NCBI GenBank assembly: GCA_902801155.1
Contig: CADCHG010000010.1
Location: 1-53,172 of the forward strand
Reading direction: 5' to 3'
DNA from: an uncultured Prevotellaceae bacterium
Lineage (GTDB): Bacteria; Bacteroidota; Bacteroidia; Bacteroidales; Bacteroidaceae
Length of the DNA: 53,172 nucleotides
Part shown: positions 32,325 through 40,366 of the stretch, one piece after another
Layout: every line of letters starts with the position of its first letter
Numbering within the stretch: position 1 is the first letter of the stretch
Position numbers and translations under genes: made by a program
Notes under the pieces: model-generated
The model's database searches: none
Seen by the model: only the letters and a program-made list of their open reading frames with translations
Told to the model about the DNA's origin: nothing

Positions 32325-33116
32325 TTAAAGATTGCCTCTTTCCTTGTCGAGATAGTACTTGTATGTACCTACGGTAAGCTCGTCACAAGCAGGCTCATCG
32401 CATACCACAATAGAGTGTGGGTGCATCTGAAGCATTGAAGCTGTCCACTTATGGCTTATAGAGCCATCGATGATGTGCTTGAGGGCACGTGCCTTGTGGT
32501 GACCGTTGCAAACGAGAAGTACTTCCTTTGCTGCCATTACAGTGCCGATACCTACAGTAAGTGCCTGTGTAGGTACAAGGCTCAGGTCGCCATCGAAGAA
32601 ACGTGAGTTAGCAATGATTGTATCTGTGGTAAGAGTCTTGATACGTGTCTTTGAAGAGAGTGAAGAACCAGGCTCGTTGAAAGCAAGGTGACCGTCAGGA
32701 CCTACACCGCCCATGAAGAGATCGATACCGCCTGCTGCCTCGATAGCAGCCTCGTAAGCCTCGCATTCAGCTATGAGATCCTTTGCATTTCCATTAAGTA
32801 TGTGTACGTTCTCTTTCTTGATATCAATATGAGAGAAGAAATTTGTCCACATGAATGAGTGATAGCTCTCCGGATGCTCTTCAGGAAGATGAACATACTC
32901 ATCCATATTGAATGTAATGACATTCTGGAAAGAGATTTCTCCTGCCTTGTAGAGCTTGATGAGCTCTCTGTAGAGGCCAAGAGGTGAAGAGCCTGTAGGA
33001 CAGCCCAACTTGAATGGCTTTTCCGGAGTAGGATTAGCCTCGATGATACGTTTTGCAACATAGTTTGCTGCCCACTTCGACATTTTGTCGTAGTCTGGTT
33101 CAATAATTACTCGCAT
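32325..33116 (-). CDS. nagB: Glucosamine-6-phosphate deaminase
   Basis: NagB converts glucosamine-6-phosphate to fructose-6-phosphate and ammonia, linking amino-sugar use to glycolysis. Motifs: LGCPTGSSPLGLYRELI, FNMDEYVHL with the catalytic aspartate, GVGPDGHLAFNEPGSSL with the His-containing active-site loop, and TVGIGTVMAAKEVLLV. At 263 residues it is normal. No nagA or transporter is adjacent. It lies downstream of a DUF4954 gene in the same direction with 117 bp between them. Confidence 0.96.
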   Translation of the reverse strand: MRVIIEPDYDKMSKWAANYVAKRIIEANPTPEKPFKLGCPTGSSPLGLYRELIKLYKAGEISFQNVITFNMDEYVHLPEEHPESYHSFMWTNFFSHIDIKKENVHILNGNAKDLIAECEAYEAAIEAAGGIDLFMGGVGPDGHLAFNEPGSSLSSKTRIKTLTTDTIIANSRFFDGDLSLVPTQALTVGIGTVMAAKEVLLVCNGHHKARALKHIIDGSISHKWTASMLQMHPHSIVVCDEPACDELTVGTYKYYLDKERGNL

Positions 33117-33233
33117 ACTTTTCTTGTTATTGGTTGTTTTAAGTTAAGCGCCTGAAGACCTGCTACCAAAAAGTGCAAAAGGAGGGGTTTCCTCAGACTA
33201 TTTTATGATTTGTTTATGTTCTATTTACGTGGT

Positions 33234-34814
33234 TTAAAGTTCGATATTGCAAGCCTGGACATCTCTTTCGCCGTCCTCGTCAAGAGCTGCGTTCCATTCC
33301 GCTTCTGCCTTCTCGCCTTCGGCAATAAGAGGAGCCTTATCAGAAAGGTCGAAATGAGCGGCTACCCAGTTGTATTCATACTGCGCAATAAGCGGCTCTA
33401 TATCTTCGAAAGTCTTGCCAGCCTCAAGGGCAGCTGTCATCTCTGCCTTTGGTACGAGCATTCCGCCATAGTCAACCCATTCGCCTGTTCCCTCTGCTGA
33501 TGCAGTAAGACCTTCACTTGCCTTGAGCACCTGTGCAAGATACATCTTTATCGCCTGATTATATAGAGCTATTCCACGGTCAATATGTTTTGGCGAGATA
33601 ATGCATTTCCTATACTCCGTCAGGCCTTCGCTTTGCATTTTAGAGAGCACCTCAATTGCCTTGAGAATTGATGCAACTGTATATGGACTTAGCATAGAGA
33701 AATTGAGAAGGTCACGACGCGAAGCCTTACCTTCCGTTCTCTTGTCGCGCTTAGGCCACTTCAAAGCATCACGACGAGTGCCCACGCTACGGAATGCCTG
33801 TGCTGGAATGATATGCGTATATCCATCCCTGCCTTCTGTTATGAGCGAGAATGGAAGGTCACGGAGATCATGATGCCCAACATGATGCATAATGACAGTA
33901 CTAAATGCTCCTATCTGCATAGGCCAATACACGTAACTGCTGCTGCCAAGTTTTGCACCACGAAGGAGCTGGCCGTATTTGTTAGGTCCCATCTTATATG
34001 AATGGTTGCTCTGGTTGCTTCCTGAACCTGCATTGAAGAAACTTGTCATACATGCAATCATAAGCGTTGCCTTATGGTGGCTTACGCTATAAGGACCGGC
34101 AAAATAGGCACAAGCTTCTCCATTCTCAAAGTGACAGTTGGCAAAGAAAAGCGACTGGGTTGCAGAGTACATACGGCCGATATGACATCCTTGTCCTACA
34201 AAGCAGTTATCCAACTGGGCTGCATCAGTAATGTGGCTGTCAGAACCAACGATAACGTGCTCCATTATCACATTTGCCCCTACTCCACTTGGAGCTTCAG
34301 GCAAAGAGTTGATACTTACATCAACAAGTCGGGTGGCACCAATGACATGAGCCTTCGGACCTATATGAATATCTGTCAACTGAAGACAATGTTTAACAAC
34401 AGCACCTTCTTCAATGATACTTCCGTCTGATTCTATCTGCTTGGCATAATCAAATGCCTTCTGGTGAAGAGCCTTGACAAGCGTAGGATTTGTATTTGCC
34501 TCCTGCACCTCAAAGGCAGCCTCCATACTGGTAAGGTTATCATGAAGAATAACTTCAAGCCCACCATCTTCTTTCATGACACCAACCTCCGTTCCATTGG
34601 CAAAAGAGGTCTTGCCACTTGTTCCGAGTTCACAGATGTCAACAAGGGTTATATCGGAAGAAAGATATACCTTTCCTGTAAAGTTTACATTGATGATAGT
34701 ATAATTGGAAAAGTCGGTTGTCACAAGGACATCCTGCCAATTAGATGCTGTAGAACCTGCTGATTGCAGCTTCTGTATTTCGTCTTCAGTCAGATTACGA
34801 TATTGCTTTTGCAT
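33234..34814 (-). CDS. DUF4954-family protein with left-handed beta-helix pattern
   Basis: A 526-residue protein that I assign to DUF4954, a Bacteroidales family of unknown function. It begins MQKQYRNLTEDEIQKLQSAGS, and the middle shows hexapeptide-like spacing of small/hydrophobic residues (IHIGPKAHVIGATRLVDVSI, NVIMEHVIVGSDSHITDAAQLDNCFVGQGCHIG), as in acyl- or nucleotidyl-transferases. The second half is helical, with RGIALYNQAIKMYLAQVL. The longer frame to 34847 is not used because ATG 34814 starts the family N-terminus. It sits upstream of nagB, so an amino-sugar-related role is possible, not shown. Confidence 0.8.
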   Translation of the reverse strand: MQKQYRNLTEDEIQKLQSAGSTASNWQDVLVTTDFSNYTIINVNFTGKVYLSSDITLVDICELGTSGKTSFANGTEVGVMKEDGGLEVILHDNLTSMEAAFEVQEANTNPTLVKALHQKAFDYAKQIESDGSIIEEGAVVKHCLQLTDIHIGPKAHVIGATRLVDVSINSLPEAPSGVGANVIMEHVIVGSDSHITDAAQLDNCFVGQGCHIGRMYSATQSLFFANCHFENGEACAYFAGPYSVSHHKATLMIACMTSFFNAGSGSNQSNHSYKMGPNKYGQLLRGAKLGSSSYVYWPMQIGAFSTVIMHHVGHHDLRDLPFSLITEGRDGYTHIIPAQAFRSVGTRRDALKWPKRDKRTEGKASRRDLLNFSMLSPYTVASILKAIEVLSKMQSEGLTEYRKCIISPKHIDRGIALYNQAIKMYLAQVLKASEGLTASAEGTGEWVDYGGMLVPKAEMTAALEAGKTFEDIEPLIAQYEYNWVAAHFDLSDKAPLIAEGEKAEAEWNAALDEDGERDVQACNIEL

Positions 34815-34836
34815 ATTGTCAAACTTAGGTTTTCTG

Positions 34837-34844
34837 CAAAGGTA
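34837..34844 (-). promoter_or_regulatory. -7 element of the DUF4954 promoter
   Basis: Complement reads TACCTTTG, matching TAnnTTTG, 22 bp before the start codon. No TTTG is found at the usual distance upstream. Confidence 0.5.
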
Positions 34845-35046
34845 CAATAAATATCTAATATTCTAAAATATTTATCATTTTCACTTTCACGTTTTTATTA
34901 TTTTTAACAAATTCGAAGCATCCCTTGCCTTCATATCATTTGCGAATCTACATTTTGTATTTAATTATTCTACGTGAGTATAATGAAAAACAGCATACGT
35001 GCATAGCATATAAGTACTTGCTATGCAACTCCCAAGTAATTCCTAT

Positions 35047-35172
35047 GTAAGTCCGTTATAAGTCCCATAATACAAGGAACTAAACTCGGTGAAGGTCCGT
35101 TCCTATAGCAAACATAAAGCGAAGGTTCATCGAGTTTGGTTCGGAGGAAGAACGAAGGTATAACGAATTATC
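35047..35172. repeat. 11-bp phased array A3 (degenerate)
   Basis: CG dinucleotides fall on an exact 11-bp grid from 35054 to 35164, at 35054, 35087, 35098, 35120, 35131, 35142, 35153 and 35164 (eight of eleven grid positions). The left unit GTAAGTCCGTT is the reverse complement of AACGGACTTAC, and the right units AACGAAGGTAT and AACGAATTATC match array A2 in the forward direction. The rest of the 34815-35275 gap holds a promoter box and a terminator. Confidence 0.75.
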
Positions 35173-35233
35173 AGGATTCTTTATGTGACTTCATAATAAT
35201 CATGTTTATAAAAACAAAAGCTAAATACAAATA

Positions 35234-35265
35234 AAAACGCATCCCTCAAGAGAGAGATGCGTTTT
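35234..35265. terminator. Terminator of the six-gene envelope operon
   Basis: Perfect 10-bp stem AAAACGCATC (35234-35243) / GATGCGTTTT (35256-35265), 12-nt loop. The A-run on the left gives a U-tract to the leftward transcript. It lies 10 bp past the TPR gene. Confidence 0.88.
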
Positions 35266-35275
35266 ATATTTTATA

Positions 35276-36952
35276 TTAAAGTGGTCTATGTTCTTCACGC
35301 ATACGTTTTGCGGTCTTTGGCCTTTTACCAGCACATGCATTGAAGATTTGATCTCCTTGACCATAGGTAATATCATAGTCCATCATATGGAGAGCATACT
35401 TCATTGCCTTATCATAGTCGTCTTGGAAGAAATAATAAACACCAAGATAGTGAGCTGCAACAGCTATATACTGTTCATCCTGACTAGTACGACTTACATT
35501 ACTTGCCTCAAGATTGAACAACTTTGTGAAAAGCGCAAGAGCATTTCCTGTCTTTGGATTTTCTTCTGTTTCAGAAACCAAACGTGCATGGTTATAATAT
35601 ATGTTACAAACCTGAGGATCAGTAGAGAAGTCTCTTTCAACCTTTTCGTACAAATTCACCAGATCACGCTGTGCAAGGCTCTTTTCTGTAGCATCTGTCG
35701 AACCTTGATATTTATTCAGAAGAACAGTAATCTGATCACCCCAGTCATTAATTGTCAGATCATTGGCATTCTTCTTGCTCATCTGATACTGACGGATATG
35801 AAGGGCGTCATCATACTTTCCCTTAGCCATTAATGCTTTAACAATTTTCGTAATATCACCACTCATTCCATTATACTGAGCAGAAGCAAGCTCGCGCTGT
35901 CCCATAGTGATACCCATGTCTTGCGAAAGGTCGAGACCTGTTTCCATACCTTTCTCTATTTCATCTACAGCAGCATCCAAACCTACATTACCAGTACTAA
36001 GGCTATCAATACTTTCCAAAGAGAACATAGAAAGTGCTTTATAACGATAGTCGTAAGGCATATAACGATAATGAAGCTTAGCTGTATCAGCACTTTGGAA
36101 GAGCTCATTTGCATTCTTAATAGCATCCTGATAACGTTCCAAACCATAGTTTGCAGCCAACAAGACACTCAAGAATCTTGGATCGGTAACTTCCTGCTCG
36201 TGAGCATAGGATGCAACACTGACAATCTTTTCACGATAATAATTCTTCACATCAGCCTCTTTTGACCAGTCCACAGCAAGATCCAATGCATTACAATATT
36301 TATAAAGATCATCAAGTGAGAGATTCTCATTGCCATGTTCCTCATAGGTAGTAAGACCTCTCTTAAGAAGCCCCATCCTAATACCAAGAGTATCCTCTGG
36401 AGCTTTCCTCGCAACATTAACCTGAAGAGCAGCAATAGTACCACCTATATTAAGGTCAGGACGCTGATCACGAAGATTAAGGAACTGTCTCAATACTCCC
36501 TCTGGATCCTCAGCTGATTTCATAACAGCATAATAGTCATATGAATCAGGATAAAGAGGATTAACTTCCATAGCCTTCTTAAAATAGATAATGGCAGTGT
36601 CTCTATAAGCAGAATCACCATAGTGCTCAAACTTATACTGACAGTGTTTTCCAAGAAGCACATATGAAGGTGCAAAGTCTGGCTGAACCTCAAGAGCCTG
36701 CATAGCATACTTCTTAGTCTTATCAAAATCCTGGTTCATATTATATGCCTCTGCAATACCAAGAAGTACCGTTGGATTCTTACGGTTTGCAAATGCAATA
36801 CGATATGCTAGTGTATCTGCATAGTTCGCATACTCTCTGATAGTCTCAGCGAGCGCACCTGTAAGTGCCTTTACATCAGTTTGTGCATTTGCAGGAGCCG
36901 CAAAAGCTCCAAGCACAAACACAGAAAGGATGATATGTTTGAATAATTTCAT
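35276..36952 (-). CDS. Secreted TPR-repeat protein
   Basis: About 558 residues. A signal peptide (MKLFKHIILSVFVLGAFAAPANAQ) is followed by TPR-like helical pairs, for example NPTVLLGIAEAYNMNQDFDKTKKYAMQALEVQPDFAPSYVLLGKH, and a final AVAAHYLGVYYFFQDDYDKAMKYALHM. The ATG at 36952 puts the signal peptide at the very N-terminus; an ATG at 36964 adds four residues. As the last gene of the operon, it probably acts as a periplasmic scaffold for the outer-membrane proteins upstream. No enzyme motif is seen. Confidence 0.82.
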   Translation of the reverse strand: MKLFKHIILSVFVLGAFAAPANAQTDVKALTGALAETIREYANYADTLAYRIAFANRKNPTVLLGIAEAYNMNQDFDKTKKYAMQALEVQPDFAPSYVLLGKHCQYKFEHYGDSAYRDTAIIYFKKAMEVNPLYPDSYDYYAVMKSAEDPEGVLRQFLNLRDQRPDLNIGGTIAALQVNVARKAPEDTLGIRMGLLKRGLTTYEEHGNENLSLDDLYKYCNALDLAVDWSKEADVKNYYREKIVSVASYAHEQEVTDPRFLSVLLAANYGLERYQDAIKNANELFQSADTAKLHYRYMPYDYRYKALSMFSLESIDSLSTGNVGLDAAVDEIEKGMETGLDLSQDMGITMGQRELASAQYNGMSGDITKIVKALMAKGKYDDALHIRQYQMSKKNANDLTINDWGDQITVLLNKYQGSTDATEKSLAQRDLVNLYEKVERDFSTDPQVCNIYYNHARLVSETEENPKTGNALALFTKLFNLEASNVSRTSQDEQYIAVAAHYLGVYYFFQDDYDKAMKYALHMMDYDITYGQGDQIFNACAGKRPKTAKRMREEHRPL

Positions 36953-36973
36953 TCTATTATGCATCTATAAGGT

Positions 36974-39900
36974 TTATCTAAGAGTATAATGAACACCGAA
37001 GTTAATTGTCTGCAACAGAGTTGAACGTCCAAGGAAGTGATGCTGTCCACCACGATTCAATACGTAGATTGTTGGCTGGCAGAATGCAGCAAGACGATCA
37101 ACAAGCTTACGTGAAATACGGATACCTGCATGTACACCAACACTTATATCTTTCGCAGAATAATCAGGATCAAGGTATCTAATCTTGTCTGCATTCTGGA
37201 AATATACGGTAGGACCAATGAAAGCATCATATTCTGTAGTGCGTGGACGGAAACCACCCATAAGAGTAGTCAGGTTCGCATTGAAACTTGCAGAAAGAAG
37301 TCCCAAATTTACGACCTTAGCAGACTGCATATCACTACGTCCAACTAGCTCATAGGTCAAACGACCTGCAAAGTATTCTGTGAAACGATATTCTCCGTAA
37401 ATCATACCCTGACCACCGGTAATGAAACCCTTTGAACCAACAGCTCTAGAGGTGTGACCACGATAACTATGGAACATATTTATACCGCCTGCAATACCGA
37501 AGCGAAGACGTGATGACAACCAAGGTTTAAAGTCATACATCGCACTAATATCACGCATCTCACGGTACTTCTCTGTACGGAGATTCATACCAAAACCAAG
37601 TTTAATAGAATGACGTCCCTGATTATTGTCATTAAATCCCCATGATTCATATACAGGATCCTGTGGTCTAGTTGAGCTTGCTGTTGTATAAAGATACTCA
37701 ATAAAGACATTCACATCATCACTAAGTTTATACCAAGGATGAACACCGAAATTCAGACTTGTGATATTCTGCTTCAGAAGACCGAAACTATCGTCAACTG
37801 GCTTTTTATCAATATATGCACCTGTCATATATCTATGCATACGCTTCTGACCCATTCCAATACCGACAAAGCCATAAACTCCCCATGGGTCATCCCAAGT
37901 GAAATCTCTGAAGAAACCCATTGGATTTACAAGCAAATCGACTCTTCCACCTAGGTAGTTCTCATTGAAGAACTCAGCTCCACTCATAAGAGGGTTATCG
38001 CCTTTATTGCTTCCCCACTCATAGTAACCCCATTCTGTAGAACGACGTGTGAGTGTACCTCTGAAACCAGCAACAGGAGCAAACCATTTTCCTACAGACA
38101 CACTACTCTCATAACCGATACCGAGTCGTGAACCACCAACATTAGAATCCTGATTCTGCGCAGAAGTCATACAGATACCAGATGAAGCCTCCACAAATAG
38201 AGGGTCACGCCAACGTTCAAGATCAAGAGAATCCTCGAAAGCAGAAAGACGCTTTGCAGGAGCAAGTGCATATTGAACACCGAGATTGAAAGTCTGAAGA
38301 GCCTGCCATCCGCCCATCTTTGGTGTTGGACTACCATACTTGACATTCTTAACAAGATATGCAGTAGGCATGAAGAAAACAGACGCCTGATTTGTGAATC
38401 TATAACTCAAACGTAGATTGACGTTGCCGCCAAGTTTAAGGTCACTATCAGTTATAGGGTATTCAGGACTTCCAACAATAACAGATGCCGTTCCACCTGA
38501 CAACCATGAAGCAGTCAAACCAATACCACCATCAACATCCCACTTGCGATAAGGATCCACACCACGCATAAGACTTGCAAGGTGGAATACAGGACCAATG
38601 TTGAACATTGACATATGAGATGAATGGTTGATTGCATAGCCACCATCCCACTTAGGCTTTTGATTTCCGGTAATATCATACAAATTAATATACTCCATAC
38701 CAATTCTGGTTGAAATATAATGATTGAAACGATATTCACCAAACAACGTAAATCCACTAACAATAGACTTTTTCTGAGCACTCAGATATGGATAATGTGT
38801 CTGCTGACGCTGCAGATAAGCTGCACCTACACCAAGTGTGAGACGAGAAGCCACATTTGGATAAATCGGAAGTTCCTCTGGAAGATATGTATCGCGATAC
38901 TTTCGAGCCTCACTCGTTACAGTAAAGCCGACATTTATATCATATGCATAGCGTTTTGGCAACTTAGAAAGACCTTCATATCTAGTAACATGTGGTTCAA
39001 TGAATACTTGAACACCTCTATCAACACCATACCATCCATGAATACCGGCTTCCAAATTGATTAACCTAGAATTATATACAGAATTGCTTCCATTATATTT
39101 TTCAATACGCCCAATACTTAAACCTCCAACAAGGTATGCACCATACTTTGAATTCCAATCATAGTAGCGACCGAAGCCAAAAGGATTCACAATACCTTCT
39201 ACACGAAGTCCACCCCATGAATAACGGTTTGACATCCTGTAACCATCACCTTGTGAAACCTCAGAATATTCAGCATTACGACCTGTTACACCAAATCGCA
39301 TACCAAAAGCAGGAGAGAACCACTTACCAACAGCAACAGCTGTATTATGGCCACGATGACCAAATGAAGCACCAGTCTGGAAATCTATGAAATAAGGATT
39401 CTGCCAAACACGAAGCTTCTCAACATCCGTCAAACCTGCGTAGTGCCATGAACTACGGATACGATTCCATGCCTCTGGACTATTATGGTCACGAAGATAG
39501 TAAGCATAAGTACCACGAATACCATAATACAAGTCGTACTTGTGCCAGTTTCTTTTTACAGAGTTATCAATCTGGTCAGAAGCTACACCAACATATGGCT
39601 CAATAGAGAGATAACTTCTTGGACCGCCATAGATACCTATAGAAAGACCGAAATGAGCATTTACAGAAAACTTTAGTCCTTTCATCTCATCTGCCAGCCA
39701 ATCCCAATCTATATTCGATGTTCTAGTAAAGCCAAAACCAATACCACCAAACGCACCGATATTAACAGGACGCTGTGGATTATAACCAGCAAAATATGTG
39801 GACAAGTTGTACATATAGTCAATGTTACCATTAACCATATAGTTTCTTGAAGTATTTCCTGATGCACCACGTAATGCATTTTCCATCGTGATATAGAAAC

Positions 39901-40306
39901 GAGCACTACTCAATGGAGTGAAGTTCTTACCGACACCGATATGAGCATTTTCCATTGTGTTGAATCTATATCCTTCAATGCCTCCGATTCTCTGCAAGCC
40001 AAAACCACCCATAAAGTAGAAATGATCCCAGAAACTCTTGCTTGTGAATGTGTCACCAGAAGGAAGGAAACGATTCTCCATGATATAATCATGAGCATTA
40101 AGCTGTCCTTCCTGCTGAGCACGATTAATTTTGCTCAACTTTGTGACATCCTTGTTTGCAATGAATTCCTCCTCATCAATGTCAACTGTGTCGCTGGCAG
40201 CAGTATATGCCTCTCTATTGGATAGAGAAGCCTTTGCTACCGCATTCACTGCGGTGCAACTCAAAAGCATAACTGCCAAAGATATGAAATATTTTGTCTT
40301 ATTCAT
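36974..40306 (-). CDS. Large outer-membrane protein built of repeated beta-barrel modules
   Basis: An 1110-residue protein with signal peptide MNKTKYFISLAVMLLSCTAVNA. The sequence repeats three motifs in order. GK-F-P: GVGKNFTPL near 125, AVGKWFSPAFG near 330, SVGKWFAPVAG near 750. NP-GF-W: YNPQRPVNIGAFGGIGFG, VNPFGFGRYYDWNSKYGAYL, VNPMGFFRDFTWDDPWGVYG. A VFIEP-like strand: SYLSIEPYVG, VQVFIEPHVT, VNVFIEYLYT. The last two modules also share a GEYRF strand and an F(N)LGVQYAL/INFGVHYTLR ending. So there are two full modules of about 400 residues plus one partial. I know of no name for this architecture. Confidence 0.8.
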   Translation of the reverse strand: MNKTKYFISLAVMLLSCTAVNAVAKASLSNREAYTAASDTVDIDEEEFIANKDVTKLSKINRAQQEGQLNAHDYIMENRFLPSGDTFTSKSFWDHFYFMGGFGLQRIGGIEGYRFNTMENAHIGVGKNFTPLSSARFYITMENALRGASGNTSRNYMVNGNIDYMYNLSTYFAGYNPQRPVNIGAFGGIGFGFTRTSNIDWDWLADEMKGLKFSVNAHFGLSIGIYGGPRSYLSIEPYVGVASDQIDNSVKRNWHKYDLYYGIRGTYAYYLRDHNSPEAWNRIRSSWHYAGLTDVEKLRVWQNPYFIDFQTGASFGHRGHNTAVAVGKWFSPAFGMRFGVTGRNAEYSEVSQGDGYRMSNRYSWGGLRVEGIVNPFGFGRYYDWNSKYGAYLVGGLSIGRIEKYNGSNSVYNSRLINLEAGIHGWYGVDRGVQVFIEPHVTRYEGLSKLPKRYAYDINVGFTVTSEARKYRDTYLPEELPIYPNVASRLTLGVGAAYLQRQQTHYPYLSAQKKSIVSGFTLFGEYRFNHYISTRIGMEYINLYDITGNQKPKWDGGYAINHSSHMSMFNIGPVFHLASLMRGVDPYRKWDVDGGIGLTASWLSGGTASVIVGSPEYPITDSDLKLGGNVNLRLSYRFTNQASVFFMPTAYLVKNVKYGSPTPKMGGWQALQTFNLGVQYALAPAKRLSAFEDSLDLERWRDPLFVEASSGICMTSAQNQDSNVGGSRLGIGYESSVSVGKWFAPVAGFRGTLTRRSTEWGYYEWGSNKGDNPLMSGAEFFNENYLGGRVDLLVNPMGFFRDFTWDDPWGVYGFVGIGMGQKRMHRYMTGAYIDKKPVDDSFGLLKQNITSLNFGVHPWYKLSDDVNVFIEYLYTTASSTRPQDPVYESWGFNDNNQGRHSIKLGFGMNLRTEKYREMRDISAMYDFKPWLSSRLRFGIAGGINMFHSYRGHTSRAVGSKGFITGGQGMIYGEYRFTEYFAGRLTYELVGRSDMQSAKVVNLGLLSASFNANLTTLMGGFRPRTTEYDAFIGPTVYFQNADKIRYLDPDYSAKDISVGVHAGIRISRKLVDRLAAFCQPTIYVLNRGGQHHFLGRSTLLQTINFGVHYTLR

Positions 40307-40366
40307 TTTCTTTAAAAAGCTGGTTATATATCAGCGAATATATAGTCTCCTGATTTATTTGACGAT

